Shown: positions 20,945 through 33,938, counted from the first letter of the stretch. The stretch: DNA of 64,000 nt from Colletotrichum lupini (GCF_023278565.1 NC_064682.1:1302001-1366000), one strand, 5' to 3'. Numbers and translations are program-made. The notes: generated by a model from the letters alone, not told the origin.

Positions 20945-21586
20945 TCATGAAAGTGCTTTTCGTACGCCGTCCGCAAAGTCCAGAGCTTCCAACACAAGCT
21001 TTTTCATTTCCGAGGTGATGGGAATCTGATTGAGACTGTCACGGGTGGCCCAAATCCCCATCGAGTGCTCCTTCTTCTCAACTTGGAAGTCTGTTCCTTC
21101 GACCGTAACAACATAGCTCAGCTGGAGAGCATGGCGCTTCACGATCTTCTCTTGCCCTGTCGGTGTTCTTTCGAGCTTCTCCGTGGTGTATCCTATGTGA
21201 GACAACGGAGTGGTAATATCCGATACCTTCATTTTGGTCTCTTCGATAACCTCGCGTATGATGGCGTCACAGATATTTGGGTCCGTTGCGTCGACCTTTC
21301 CTCCGGGCATTTCGAAAATGCCTGGATAGTGTTTCTCGTCCGAGTTGCGTTTGAGGAGAAGGATGCTGGCGTTTGAAGTGTCATGTCGCAATATCGTAGC
21401 ACCAACTGTCACTTTATCGACTCGGGCAGAATCGCTTGCGGTGAAGTGAAGCTTGGCTTCATCGCGTGACATTGATAAAAACCCCATGCCTCGTTCGAGT
21501 TTATGTTCACCTATAATTACAAGCTTTTTCGTGACGATCTTCCAGACTTCAGACGTCGACCAGTCCCGAGTGATACTGGCATGCAA
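20945..21586 (-). CDS. NUDIX hydrolase
   Basis: A single-exon frame of 213 aa, convergent with the transcription factor. The Nudix box starts with MPGGKVDA (about residues 94-100) and ends REVIEET (111-117). One residue is inserted and Asp replaces the first Glu relative to the canonical G-x5-E-x7-REUxEExGU; the metal-binding REVIEE core is intact. The block before it (VGATILRHDTSNASILLLKR) is the usual Nudix beta-strand, and HALQLSYVVTVEG follows. The family hydrolyses nucleoside diphosphate-linked compounds such as 8-oxo-dGTP, NADH or ADP-ribose; the substrate cannot be assigned. The true start may be Met34 or Met39 (MGFLSMSRDE), as the first 30 residues are not family-like. Confidence 0.87.
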   Translation of the reverse strand: MHASITRDWSTSEVWKIVTKKLVIIGEHKLERGMGFLSMSRDEAKLHFTASDSARVDKVTVGATILRHDTSNASILLLKRNSDEKHYPGIFEMPGGKVDATDPNICDAIIREVIEETKMKVSDITTPLSHIGYTTEKLERTPTGQEKIVKRHALQLSYVVTVEGTDFQVEKKEHSMGIWATRDSLNQIPITSEMKKLVLEALDFADGVRKALS

Positions 21587-21876
21587 GTGAAGTAGACGAG
21601 GACCAAAGGGGGAAATGAAGTAAAGAAGGGCAGCGGAAAATCGACTTTTATGACTACGTTGGTCACAGTTCGCACTAAGGGGAGTAGTAGTAATAAGGTG
21701 CTAGTGAGCCTTCTGACCTAATGTGGCCGCGAAAATGTAGAGCTATCAAGGTAGAAGAACCCTTTGGACTTTATGACTGCATGTGATGGCTAGATAAAGG
21801 CATTGCTACATGTCTTCCAAGCATTATTTTGAAAGATTTAGAAACTAGCACTGTCGTAAACCACATATTGTCCAAC

Positions 21877-23033
21877 TCACCAGTAGAGTTCTTCTATCTT
21901 AAAAGGAGGTGGCCGCAAGATAGGTTTTGATCCTTGATTACGGTCACAGAGTTCCTGCAGCTCCGCACCGTCTTCTTGGAGCCAAATTGGAAGAAAATCC
22001 CGAAGTAACACATCAAACCCCTTTGCGCCGCTTTCTGCACATGTGTTGGCATGCTTCATTTCGGACCAGATCCTTGGCAAGTCATTATGAAAATCGTTTT
22101 CATCCGTCATGCCGGAGAAACTGCTAGCTTCGTGCCACTGGGACGCATCATGCCACCAGAGGAATATTCTATCGCTCTCGACGTGGACCCAAACGATGGG
22201 GTCCGCACCATGGAGTAAAAAAAGCCTGAGGTAGGGCACCCATGATTTGAAAAGGAGTATGTTGGCGATGAATACAATCATCCATGCTTGCCAGCAAGTT
22301 AAACTCATCTTCGATCGAGTTGTGAGTAGAGATAGCTCATTAGGATCTGCCCCTGCTTCAAAACATTTGGAGATATACTCGCATGTCCTCATTTCATATG
22401 ATGTCTTTGTCCAGTCCTTTTCGAAGAAAAAATCAAAGATCTCAGGTAGACAGAAGTCCAGAAGCATGTTGTGATACATGTCCCGTTTGCTTCGACGTCC
22501 CAGTTGGTAAAACCCACTATCCAAGCTGATCGGCCATGAGTCTGCCATAAGATCGACGTATACAGCAATACCCAGGCTTCCATCAGTCTCTATGGCGTAG
22601 TGTAGTTCGGATAGATCGAGTTGAAACGGTCCTATAAATGGCCCGATGCTTGGAGTCGGGGTTTGAACTTTCAGAATGCGAAGCAGTTCTTCGCAGAAAG
22701 TCAGTAGCCGATCTTGGGCCAACTCGCGAAATACAAAGCAAATCCAAACAAAATGTTTTATCGTAGCCATCATACTTCTCGTGACGAACCACTTGCAGGG
22801 ACGAAATAGTTTCAAAGATGCCAAGAAAGCCTGGAGTCGGAAATCAGCCAAGTCGAAGGACTAGGCTTCGGCGTCGATGAGACTTATAATGTGTGGCTGC
22901 GACAAGAACTCAAACACGGATCGATGTGTGCACACAACCAGCTCGCTGGAAGGGTGTTCATCATTAAGCTTGTGAGGGTTGTTGTACCACGCATAATTAT
23001 ATAGGAATGCACCGTCCGCCTCATCGATAATCT
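21877..23033 (-). pseudogene. NACHT/STAND gene, 3' (C-terminal) part beyond the copia insertion
   Basis: The frame is continuous from the insertion site (ATC at 23028-23026) to TGA at 21877, 384 codons, with one internal TAG at 22861-22863 (CAG to TAG is a CpA-to-TpA change, RIP-type). It is in the same frame as the gene half at 30472-32760. The first residues (IIDEADGAFLYNYAW, then VCTHRSVFEFL) match the segment that follows the NACHT module in fungal NACHT-ankyrin proteins, where (F/V)xHRSVxEFL is conserved. Further on, FEAGADPNE and FLLHGADPI look like degenerate ankyrin-type repeats. The longest ORF within it lacks an ATG at its apparent start, so it is not an independent gene. Confidence 0.85.
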
Positions 23034-23235
23034 TATTAGTATCCCTATTATAGGGTAGTTAGTTTGAACCGTAGTTAACGAAGAGATTAATTAAACTATA
23101 TAAATATTTGCATAGGTATAAAAAGGAGGTTCTAATTATAAGTTAGGCTAATTATAATAATTATAAATAGGGCCCCTAATTAGCCCCTATGTAGTTAGCT
23201 ATATACCGTAATTAAATTAAACTTTTAATTTAATA
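23034..23235 (-). repeat. 3' LTR of right copia copy
   Basis: 202 bp, TATTAGTATCC to TTTAATA in plus orientation. It is more RIPped than its partner (for example TTTGAACC where the partner has TTCGAACC). The polypurine tract complement (CTTTCTCTTTTTTTT) lies just inside at about 23241. Confidence 0.9.
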
Positions 23236-26200
23236 CTAACTTTCTCTTTTTTTTATTAATTTAATTACTACGGTTAGAGGTATAATTCGACCTTAGGCCC
23301 GTTTATTAAGTCGTCTCCTTTTCCCCCTTTTCTCTACTCTTTTTATATAACTTATCTTTTTATTTATATAATAACTTTTTTATTACTTACGAATTACTTT
23401 AATCCCTTATTTAGTACTACTTTTATAAAAGCGTTTACGAGGTTATTTTTATTATTAATTTAATAAATCTCGAGTATCTCGTGCCTTTTATATAATTACT
23501 TAAGGGCTATAATATTAATTATAAGCCTCTTTTTTTTTATCGTTCTTAATTTAATAAGGTATTTATATAATAAGTAAGAATTAGTATAAATAACCGTTAG
23601 AATAAGTAAAAAGCTAATTCGATTAGTAATCTTCTTTAGTGTTATTAAAATTATATAAGAGAGGTTAACGCCGTTAATTATATTATAAACCTTTAATACT
23701 AGTATATTTCTTATGATTTACTTATTTTTAGTTAATAAGTAATAGATTATATTACTATATATAATAAATTCGCTCTCGCTTATACTCTCGTTAGCTAGGA
23801 TAATAATATACCCTAATTACGAAGTAAAGTCGTTATTATTTATAAATAACTTATTAACGAAGATATAGAGTTTACTAATTATAAGGTTAATTAAGTAATA
23901 AACGAGACCTCGATTAAGATTTGTTTATTACTACTTAAGCCGCTTATTAAGTACTTCGACGTCTTATTTAGTTAGATTTATAACTTATATTACCTTAATA
24001 TAATTAAAAGTCGCCTCGGGCTAATAAATATTTATAATATATACCCCTTATATAAGCTTAGCTTTATATTACTTTTTAACGTTAATTACGTTTAGATTAA
24101 CGAGGTTAATCTTTTTACTTTACCCCTTTTATTAAAAAACGATAGTTTCTTTTTTAATTATAAAAATCCCGCTATTAAATACTAGGGGGGTATTTATTAT
24201 AAAGACTTTTTTTAGTTTTATTACGAAGCCCGCTTTTTAAAGCTCCTTATCTTCTTTTTTTATAAAATTAATATTAAATAAGCCTAATATATTATTAATC
24301 TATATTTTAATAATCCTAAATTAGTCACTTTCGTACTTCGTAATTAGTAAGTACGGGTCGTACGTAGAGGTAATTATTAATAGTTAATTAATATAAAAAT
24401 CGTAGTAAGTGGCCTATTAATAAGTGCCCGATTTTACGAGCTTATATAGTAGCTTAAGCACTTTAATAATCGTACTTTCTAGGTATTTATTAACTATTTC
24501 TTTCGGTAAATAGGCTAGGATTTTCTTTATAAGCCTTATGGCTAATTAAGTATAGGCTTAGGTAATATTATAGCTCTAAATCTCGTATCCCTTCTTTCGT
24601 AGCAATATTATTAATACTATTATTAATTATTAACTATAGCGCTATATAGTAGGTAATTATATAAGTAGTGTTACTTTTTTAATATTACCGTACCTTTAAA
24701 TTACGTATCTAGACTTTTCGTACGGCTAGGGTGTCCTTTTTCTTTTAATCTTACGAACTATTTATAATTTAAATATATAGAGGTTTATATACTTTTCTAA
24801 GTCGTATAAGATAAATCGATAGACCCCTCGGTTATAAAGAGTATTTATTTTAATAAGATTTAATCCTTTATACGGCTTTTTAGTAATTATAATTATACCT
24901 TTTTTACGTAGTTTAACCGCTAGCTCAAAATCGGCTTTCTTTTTTACTATATAAAAAGTATTAATTACCTCGTTATTAATAATAAATTACTACGTTAGGG
25001 CTTACTATCGTAGTCTTTTATAACGTCTCGCTAGTAGTATTAGTACCCTTTTAGTAATTTCCTTTTCCTCGTTATTTATTAGTATTATTATAACGATTTT
25101 ATTAAGGATAATTTCCTATACCTCTATTACGGGCTATATAGTTTCCCTTAGCTTTTTTTTTTTTTTATAAGTTAGAAATTACCTCGTTAGGATTTATATA
25201 GTACGGTCTAATTACCATAATTAATATTTTAAGTAACTAGTTACGATCTCTCGTAATTATATAAGAGCACTCGTTAATAAAAATTAACTTATATAGCCTA
25301 GCCTATTATTAAGTAATTTCGTACTATACTTATATATCCGAATTTAGTAGTATATTTAAATTATTTCTTATATTAGGCTTATTGTGCGTAGTAATTACCT
25401 TATTAATTTACCTTTTTATACTTACTTTACATAATACCCATATTACTTTTTTAACTACTTAGGCTCGTTAGCTTATACTTAGTAACGGTAATAAGGCTAA
25501 GGTCGTTTTTAAATATATTCTAAATACTAATAGCGTTAATATAAGTCCGTTAGGCCCTATAGTATTATTATAGTATTTAAGTGCTATTTAGAGGTATTCG
25601 TCGTTAGTAGAATTCGGATTTTTTTTTTAATAATTTTAAACGCCCTTTTTAATTATTAATATACCCTCTTTACCTTTTTAATACTATAGTACGCTTTAAT
25701 AAGTATAACTTTTAGCTATATACTATAAGCTATTGTATTATTTTTAAATTTTACTAATTTAAAACTAGTGTTAGCGTTAGTTCTAATACTATTTAGCGGT
25801 CCTTAGTATATATTAATTTAGCTTTTTTATAGGGCTACTTATACTATTTTTACTTATAAATCCTAGAGGAATTGCCCTACTTAGAAAGATATAGCTACGT
25901 TAATTATATATAGTACTAGTTAACTATTTAAATAGAAAATATTAATAACAATTTTTTAATTAAAGTTAAGCTTATTACGTAATTTAAACTTAAATCTGCG
26001 TAGGCTTTGCGTATTTATTTAGTATTAGTAGTATACTTTCGTTAACTACTCTAGTGCCCCTATTTCGATATTATTATTATTTAATTATTTTAAAAGGTTA
26101 TATAGCCTCGTAACTAATAAGTACTTAAATCTTTAATATAGTTTTCTAAGCTTACTTTTCGTTAAGTAATTAATTAACTTTATATTATTAATAAGCTTTA

Positions 26201-29200
26201 TAAACGTATACCCCTATTATCGTTCGATTATTTTAAAATACTTATTACTAAAAATTCTGTTCCTCGTATTATTAAATATAATACTTAGTTAATCTATATC
26301 TTTTAGATATAAGAGAAATAGGGTATTAATAAGTAAAATGTAGAAAGTTATTATTCCGAAGTACGTTTTTATTTTTATTATACTTAGGGCGACGATTTCC
26401 TTACCTAGGCTAAAACTAATTTTCGTAATACTTATTATTAACGTATTAAGTATTATTAGTACGATCTTTTATAGTGCTTAGAATTGCCCTTTTCCTCTAG
26501 TTAACTATTATAATACCCTAGTATTTAGGATAATCCTATAGAAATTATCTAAGCTATACTTTTTACTTACGTAAAATACTTATATGAGCTTAGTATTCGA
26601 GGGATCTAAGTAATATAAAAAGGACCCCTTTAGCTACCCCTAGATTTACTTAGTACTACATTCCTTTTTTTTAAATATTAAGAAAAATAGCGTCTTTTTT
26701 TTAATTATTAAAAAAATAGGCTTCGGCCCTATTAAATTTACTTTTTTAGCTACTTCCGTATCCGTTATCTAAAGGACCTTCTTTTATTATTTATAAATAA
26801 AAGCCTACTTATTAAGAGCTTTTATTACTTTTTATTTATTTAGCTTTATATATCCTTTAGAAGCTAACGGGGCGAAAAAAGAGTAGTTAATATCGTCGAT
26901 TTTATTATAATTTAATTCGTTAGTATAGGGGGTAAGATCTTCTTTATTTTCTAAATCTCTTATAGGGGGTATATACTTTAGGCTACTACTTTAATTACTA
27001 TTACTAGGTTTTATACCCCTAGATCTACTTTTATATATAATAAAGAATTAGTTAAATTAACGAGGGCTAGTTTTATTATTTATTACCCTCGACTTTTTAT
27101 ATTATTTATATAATTTAGTACGCTCTTTTTCGGAGTAATTACTTAACTAATATTTTTCTTTTTATAAATATAGTATTACCTTTTTTGTTACCCTGCCCGT
27201 AAGTTAAATTTTTATTTATTTAACGAATCTAGGCCTCTTTACTAACGATTACTATATTTAGCCTCTTTTCCTTTTTTATTATACGTTTAATTAACTTAAT
27301 ATTACTAATAAGGGCCGTTATACGTTTAGAAATAGGTTTAATATAATATTTTTATTTTAATATTAAAGCTAGATCTTAGTTTTAAATAGAGCGTCTTATA
27401 GTTTTTAAGTACTTAGTATAGGGTTATTTTTATTTTTAATATACGCTAAACTGCGGTATAAAAATATTTAATCTTTTACTTATTTATCTTCTTATTTAGC
27501 TAAGTTTTTACTAGCTTATTAATTTAATTAATAAGCTCTTTAAAGATCTTTACTCGTAATTTACCCTCTATTATCTTAGTTATAAATATAAAAGAAATCG
27601 CTCGTAGTTTAAATAAGAGCTCTAGGTTTTTATTATAAGTTTTAAAGCGGCTTTAGATTATATTAATTATATTAAAAAAGTCGTTTTAATTAAGATTACG
27701 TACCGCTTTATAATAGTAATTAAAAGCTTTGTTTACGAGTACGATATTAATTACTAAATAATATTAATGTTCTTTAATTCTGACTTTTTTATAATAATTA
27801 TAAAATATCGTTAGGGTTTCTTATAAAACCTTATACTTCTCCTTAGAATATAATTTCTTTTTTAAGAAGATGTTTTTAAGGTTTATAAATTACTTTATAT
27901 TTACTATTAGATTTTTAGTATTTATATACGATCCCTGCGTCGTTACGTATTATTAATAACTTCGGGTCGTTTATTTTTCTTTTATTAGCTAATTGGCGCC
28001 GAGTTTTATATTAATAATAGTAACGAGTTATAGATTAAAATAGGTAGAATTATCGATTATCGTACTTTTAGTATTATATTTTACCCTAGTATATCCTTTT
28101 ATAATAATAGATTTCCGTTAGTAATTATAGGGAGGAAATTTAGGTCGTTTACCCTTTTTTTAAATTTATTAAAGTAATTATATACTTTATTAACCTATAT
28201 TTAGTTTTATAATACGAATTCCTCCTCTATAATTATCGCTATTAGTATTTTATATAGCTCTTGCGATTATAATTATATTAGTAATACCCTTTACCCATAA
28301 AGGAATTTATTAACTATTTTTATAATTCTTAGGCTTGCGCTTACGAACTATTTATTTAGTTAGTAACTAAGGTCGTCTATAATTTCGTAAAATAGGGGTT
28401 ACCCTTATAGCCCCTTTTTTTTATAAACCTTAGTTAAATAGATTAATACTACGTTAATTTACTTACCGTTAGGCTAATTTACGATTTTATATATTTACGT
28501 CCCCTAATAATCTAGGTTAATATTTACTTACTTATAAGGGATTAGGATTCTATTTAGGATCGGGTTTTATCCTCTTTTTTTTTACTTTAACTTACTAAGG
28601 GTCGTACTTTAGTTTATACTTATATTAGTAATTATTAGCGTATTTAATTTTAATAAGGATATATTTAATCCGCGCGCTAGTTATAATAAATCCGTACTTT
28701 TACTACTTAACGAATTTATTAAAGTCTAAGAAATTCCCACTTCTTTTTACTATCTCGCTACTACTCTCGTTTTTATTATTTTTAATAATTACTACTACCT
28801 TTTTAAATTACTAGCTATTATACTTATTAAGATCCTCCTTTTCGTTTAGTATAAAAGGGTAAGTTTTAGTAGTTCCTTTTTATAATAATAGCGGTAGACG
28901 TTTATATTATTATAAGAAGATATAATAATTAGTCTTAAGATTTTTATTAATTATTAATTTTTATTATCCCGTATACTTCCCGCTTTTTAAGTCTCGTACT
29001 CTTTATAATTTCTAAATAGTTTCTTTTTTTAACCTACCTCCTCTAGGGCAGTATTTTATAAGAATAGTTAAAAGTAGATACTAAGTAGCTCGTAGAGGAG
29101 CTATATAGGCTATTAAAAACTATATAAGCCGTTAGGTTATTAAGTACGGTTAATAAAATTAAGCCCTCTTTTTCGTAAAATCGTAAATTTTAAAGACTTA

Positions 29201-30251
29201 TTAAAAATGCCTATTTATTACTTATATATAGTAGGGTTAAATATTTTAAAGATTTTATTTTTTGCAGCCTCTTAATATTTTATTTTATATTTTTTAAATA
29301 GTCTTTTTTATAACTTAATTACGGTTAAGTAATTATTATTTATTAATAATCCCTTTTATTACTTAGTTAATTTTTTAAAATTAGTAATTTTATATTAAGA
29401 GTTAGTATAAAAAGAAGCCCTTTAGCGGTCCTCTAGAGGATTTTTTTTTTCCCTTAAATCCTCGTTTTTTTAGCCTTTTTTTAAGTTAATAATAATTTTA
29501 ATAAGAAGTTATAGGATTATTTTAGGGTAGCTACTTTTTTTTTAAATTAATCTCTAAGATTCGTAATACTCTTAACTTAATATTATTAAAATTTCTAAAT
29601 CCCCTCTTCTTTTATTAAACCGTTCTTTATATTATATTCTTAAGTAATACCTAGGGGGTAGTTAAGGGAGCTACGAAAAAGTTATTTAAATTACGAGCTT
29701 AAGGTCGTATTTATAAGATCCTTATAATAATAAACTTTTTTATATATTATAAATCTCTTAGCTTAATAACTTTTATAAAGTTACTTTTATTATTAAATAA
29801 GAATATTTACGTTTAAAAATCCCCTTTTTTAATCGCGCGGTACTTTTTTATATTATATTATTAAGCTTATTTATTATACTAATTAATTAAGTAAGTAGTT
29901 ATTACGTAAGTAAATTCTTTTTTTAATTTAACTAGTTAATTTCTAATTATAGGCCGGCTATAAAAAAGTTATTTAATAAAAAAGCTACTTAGGGCGATAA
30001 TAAAAGGCTAGTTACTTAAGTAGTTTTATTAATTAACGTAGTTTAATATAATAAACGTCGACTTTTTATAAATAATAAAGGGCTACGATTATTTAATTCC
30101 GTATAGTATTTAAGAATTACTTCTTTTTTTATTTATTTTTATAAAGTTAATTAGTACGAATCTCTTATCCCGTGTAGTATTAAGAGGTCGTCTCTTTTAC
30201 GTAGCGAGATATTTTACTAATTTATAATAGTAGAATTTAATTATTAATTAG

Positions 30252-30453
30252 TATTAATATCCTTATTATAAAGTAGTTAGTTCGAACCGTAGTTAATAAA
30301 GAGATTAATTAAATTATATAAATATCTGCGTAAGTATAAAAAGGAGGTTCTAACTATAGGTTAGGCTAGCTATAATAATCGTAAATAGGGCCCCTAATTG
30401 GCCCCTGCGTAGTCGGCCGTATGCCGCGGTTGAATTAGACTTCTAATCCGATA
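30252..30453 (-). repeat. 5' LTR of right copia copy
   Basis: 202 bp, aligned end to end with 23034-23235 with transitions only as far as I compared. The outer end (CTTCTAATCCGATA) is nearly un-RIPped, so it gives the best view of the original LTR sequence. Confidence 0.9.
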
Positions 30454-32760
30454 GATCTTAAGTTTTTTTTCTCAATGGATTCGTGCAGTACCGTTCTGCA
30501 GGCTGCTCTGGATTTCGCTATTAGAATCTTCGTTTATTTTGTACTTGTTCTCGTCCCGCGATGTGATTTGCTCAGAAGCCAGTGGAAGCCCCAAGAAGTC
30601 ACATACACCCCTCATCAATCGTGGTCGATCATCACCTCTAGGAGATTGTACCTCATGAAGGCCCACGCAACGTTGGTAGACCAACCGCCTAACCCTATCT
30701 TGTCTTGAGGCCCAACTTCCAGTGGCGTCTTTCGTGGTTGGGAAGCTGAAAACGAAGTTGGGATCCTTCTCATAATCGTCTAGGAATGCAAGTTCTGTTA
30801 GACTCAGGGGTGCGTTTTGTCGTCTCGTATGGTCTCTCTCCTTCTCCGCTGCGAGGAGAATCGTTCGCATCGCCCTCATTCTATCCATTTTGTTGGTGTG
30901 AGTCCCGGTTCTTATGGATGCCAGAATTGACGCAAAGAGTTCTTCAAGGCCTGCAGGTAAAGCCTCGAGTCTTGCCTCGAGATCTTCCAGTCGTTCTCCG
31001 GAAAGAAGACTCCCTTTAAGACCTCTCAATGTGATCTTTACCCAGAGAAACACGCCTTCGGCTTTGTTCTTGATCTGATCTACGAGATGCTCAACTCCTG
31101 GGTTCTCCGAAGAATATGATCTGAAGTCTTCATTGTCGGATAATTCACTGTTGATGTACGCTTCGATGTCTCGGCTCGTGATGTCTTGCAGGCGAATTCC
31201 AGGGCAGTTGACCAGCCTCTGTCGAAAGACCTCCCATTCACGGCTTGAAACGCACAGTTTGATATCTTCTGGGACACTCTTAGACCAATTTCGAAGCATC
31301 TTTATCATCTTGTCGTGGTCTCCATCAAACTCATCCAGGCCGTCGATGAAGATTGCAATCTTGTGTGAGGAAAAGAATGCTGTTTGTCGCAACAGATGGG
31401 AGAATGCCCACTCGATCTCGGAGCTCTGGATTGAAAATGCCTCTCCTTGCGTAGCTTTTCTCCACTGCTTTGGGAAAACGGTCTCGAGCAGGGCGGGGGC
31501 TTGCTCCAGGATAGAGTATGAAAGCGCCCGAAGCAGTCCGTCTAATGACTTTTGAGCTGTGGACCCAAGCTTCCAGAAGAAGAAGTTTGCCAAAATCAGC
31601 GTCTTTTCTCCAGCCCATTCTTTGAGATAGGATTCTGTAGCTGTGGTTTGGCAGAGGTACTTCATAAGTGTCGATTTTCCTGCACCAGGTTTGCCAGAGA
31701 TATGAAAGATGCCTCCTCCACGAGCTAACCAGTCTATCAGATCTTGTTGTGCTTGAAGCTCTCGAGCAGTTCTTTCTAAGAATATTTGTGGCTGATAATC
31801 GGAATCCTCGTAGGCAGAGTCGTCTGATGATGTACCAGCGCCCGGTACCTCAAATTGATCGGAGTTCTGGCTGCCTTCGTTCGGCGACTCATTCTCTCCT
31901 CGAGACACATGGCCTAAGCCGTCGCTATGGCTGGACTCGGACCCATCGCTCGAATCGAAATCGCTTGTGGATGGTGTGCACGAGCCCAAAAGCCAGGAGA
32001 ATGTCTTTTCGTGGGCGCGTTCAATCTCATCGAACCTCCTCGTCATGTCACCGACATACAGCTTCTCCAAAATCAAGCGCTGGGCAGTGCTTTCGACAGC
32101 CTCCTTCGAGCGAGACAGGATATCGTGGGCACTTTCCACCAAACCCGGGACGTGTTTCCACAGCTCGACGTTGGATTGCAGTTCCTCGATGTTTTTGCCC
32201 AATTGCTGCATTTCAGTCGCGTTGATATGTCCTTGGACCGAGATCTCATCGAGACGGCGACTCAATTCCGATCTAAGCAAAAGGGACTTCATTAGCAGGC
32301 GCACGCGTCCATTCCCTTATTGTCTGATCCAAGCTTCTTACCTCGTTAGTTGAGTGAGCTGCAAATGGATCCTGGATCTACAATCATCTAACTCTTTCTG
32401 GAGTGTTTCCTTTTCATCCTTTTTCCGGAAATCCTTGACCATCTTTGATAGAATGTGGCGCTTTTTGGTCGACTTCAGCCCAGCTAGGAGGGTCATCAGC
32501 TGAACTGTGAGGCTCTTGTACTCCTCAACAAGATCCAGCAGTTGGGCCTCATTTGTATCCCTTGGCGCACCAAGACCCTTCGTATTGAGACCCGCGACGT
32601 GCTCCTCGACGAGCTTAACTCGACGCTCTAGATCAGCATTGTCTTTGAACGTCGCGGACCCGGTCCGCCCAATCTCCCGTGCCACCGTAACATTCTCGGC
32701 CGCGAAGTCGAAGAACGTGATGATGGCACTGACGAGGCCGATGATCTCGAGTGGGGTCAT
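30454..32760 (-). pseudogene. NACHT/STAND nonself-recognition protein, 5' part (split by copia)
   Basis: Exon 1 32760-32342 and exon 2 32272 downward, with a 69-bp intron (GTAAGA to CTTAG). The start MTPLEIIGLVSAIITFFDFA is the typical fungal STAND N-terminal (helical) domain. A spacer rich in Ser/Asp/Glu follows, then Walker A GKPGAGKST at about residues 333-341 and Walker B IFIDGLDEFDG at about 448-458, the hallmarks of NACHT NTPases. A TGA at 30472-30474 stops the frame after 739 aa. The same frame continues through the insertion point into 23028-21877, giving an original protein of about 1,130 aa. Such proteins act as intracellular receptors in allorecognition and immunity-like death. As it stands the gene is disrupted by 7.4 kb of retroelement and two nonsense codons; a truncated 739-aa NACHT protein could still be made. 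Confidence 0.9.
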
Positions 32761-33536
32761 ATTTCCGTAGCGTCAGGGTCGTAAAGCCAACAAGGGGGAG
32801 GAAGGAAGGTGCTTCGAAGTTGCGTAACAGTGCAATTGCGTCTGGGGCCTCAAAGCGGGCACCCATCAGGAGCACGTGGGAGTATCTCGTCGCCAAACGT
32901 TGTCGAGAAACGAGGTGAAGCGATCGAAAGTGAGGGGTATTCGGCAGAGTGTATTTGAAAGGGAGTAACAGAGGGTTTCCTCGAGCAGGCTCTCTGTTAG
33001 ACGATTCTGCCTGCAGGATACGTCTTGACCGGGCCAATGATGGCAAGAGCTGAAGCGACGAGGTTGCTGCAAGTTGCTATTCTCGGTGTGAATCTGACCA
33101 ATCGCAGCTTCCATTCTGAAAGTGAGGCATACTTCCCAGGCGACCAACGGCGAGACGACATTGCCTCTTCTTTCTTGTGCCACCTGCAAGCTACCCCATT
33201 GTTACTACTGTTCTAAGTATCCCATCAACTGCTAGAATTGTCATTATATGTGCCGTCTCCAATCTTTCTCTAAACTTTCACTTAATATCTAACTATTTAT
33301 AGACGAATATGAAGGGGATAGGGTCAGAGACTTACACCTCTGAGGATAGTACGCACATATATATTAACGCTATATAGTAGTTAATACGATGCTTCATCTC
33401 ATAGCTAAGACGTTTAATAAGATAAAAGAATTCCTCCCTGCTATAATTATATACCTTTATTAACCCTCGCGCCAACTTAATCTGAATTAATTATAATAAC
33501 CTTAACTTCTTGTACTTCTTTCGAGATACGTATTAA
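32761..33536. other. NACHT promoter region grading into AT-rich DNA
   Basis: 32761-33240 has normal composition and lies upstream of the NACHT ATG. From about 33240 the sequence becomes AT-rich but still contains CA and TG, unlike the RIPped element that starts at 33537. No gene supported. Confidence 0.5.
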
Positions 33537-33938
33537 TATTAAAAACGTATAGGGTATAAAGGACTCTTACGGTATAGTACTTTAGAAAAACTATTAATAC
33601 TTATAAAAGTAATATAAAATACCTCTTTTAATTAGGTTAATACGGTCTTAATTAATAGAGCTATGACTAAGGGAAAGAGAATAGTATTAACTAGATTAGA
33701 AGGGTAGACTTTTTAATCGTTTTATATTATTATATATAAAAATAAATTATTAAAAAAGCTTTAATTCGATTTTAAAAAGTATATATATAATTAAAATAAA
33801 AATCTATATTACTAAGCTCTTATTTTTAATCGGGGCCCTTTTTTTTATATTTTATTTTAATTAGTTCTTTTATAGATCCCTAGACTTAATTAGTTTTAAA
33901 AAGACTACTAGGATTAATTACTTTATTTTATTTTAATC
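33537..33938 (+). repeat. Left terminal repeat of the 15.5-kb element
   Basis: 402 bp, matching 48620-49022 with mostly C/T or G/A differences; fully RIPped. Confidence 0.85.

Larger units (their letters stand above)
23034..30453 (-). mobile_element. Complete Ty1/copia LTR retrotransposon, RIP-degraded, 7420 bp (right copy)
   Basis: Two 202-bp LTRs (23034-23235 and 30252-30453) bound 7016 bp. The element reads on the minus strand, and every landmark of the left copy is present in reverse complement, for example the RT KPLYxLxxSGTY region near 24400-24440. The target duplication is AATCT (23029-23033) and GATCT (30454-30458); the one difference is a CpA-to-TpA change on the minus strand, explained by RIP. 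All frames are full of stops. RIP is weakest in the last about 100 bases (30350-30453), where TG and CA reappear. Confidence 0.93.

Noticed and set aside
7287..21586. Classical biosynthetic gene cluster
   Set aside because: Contains tailoring-type enzymes and a regulator, but no polyketide synthase, peptide synthetase, terpene synthase or prenyltransferase.
21877..22851. Independent 324-aa gene
   Set aside because: The apparent first codon is TTG, there is only a RIP-type TAG upstream, and the frame continues to the copia insertion point in phase with the NACHT half.
5802..23033. Completed inversion between the two copia copies
   Set aside because: The right copy has matching target duplications on both sides and rejoins one gene in frame, so its flanks are original.
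30459..30474. Natural stop of the NACHT gene at 30472
   Set aside because: The same frame resumes beyond the element with sequence expected C-terminal to NACHT modules, so the TGA looks like a mutation.
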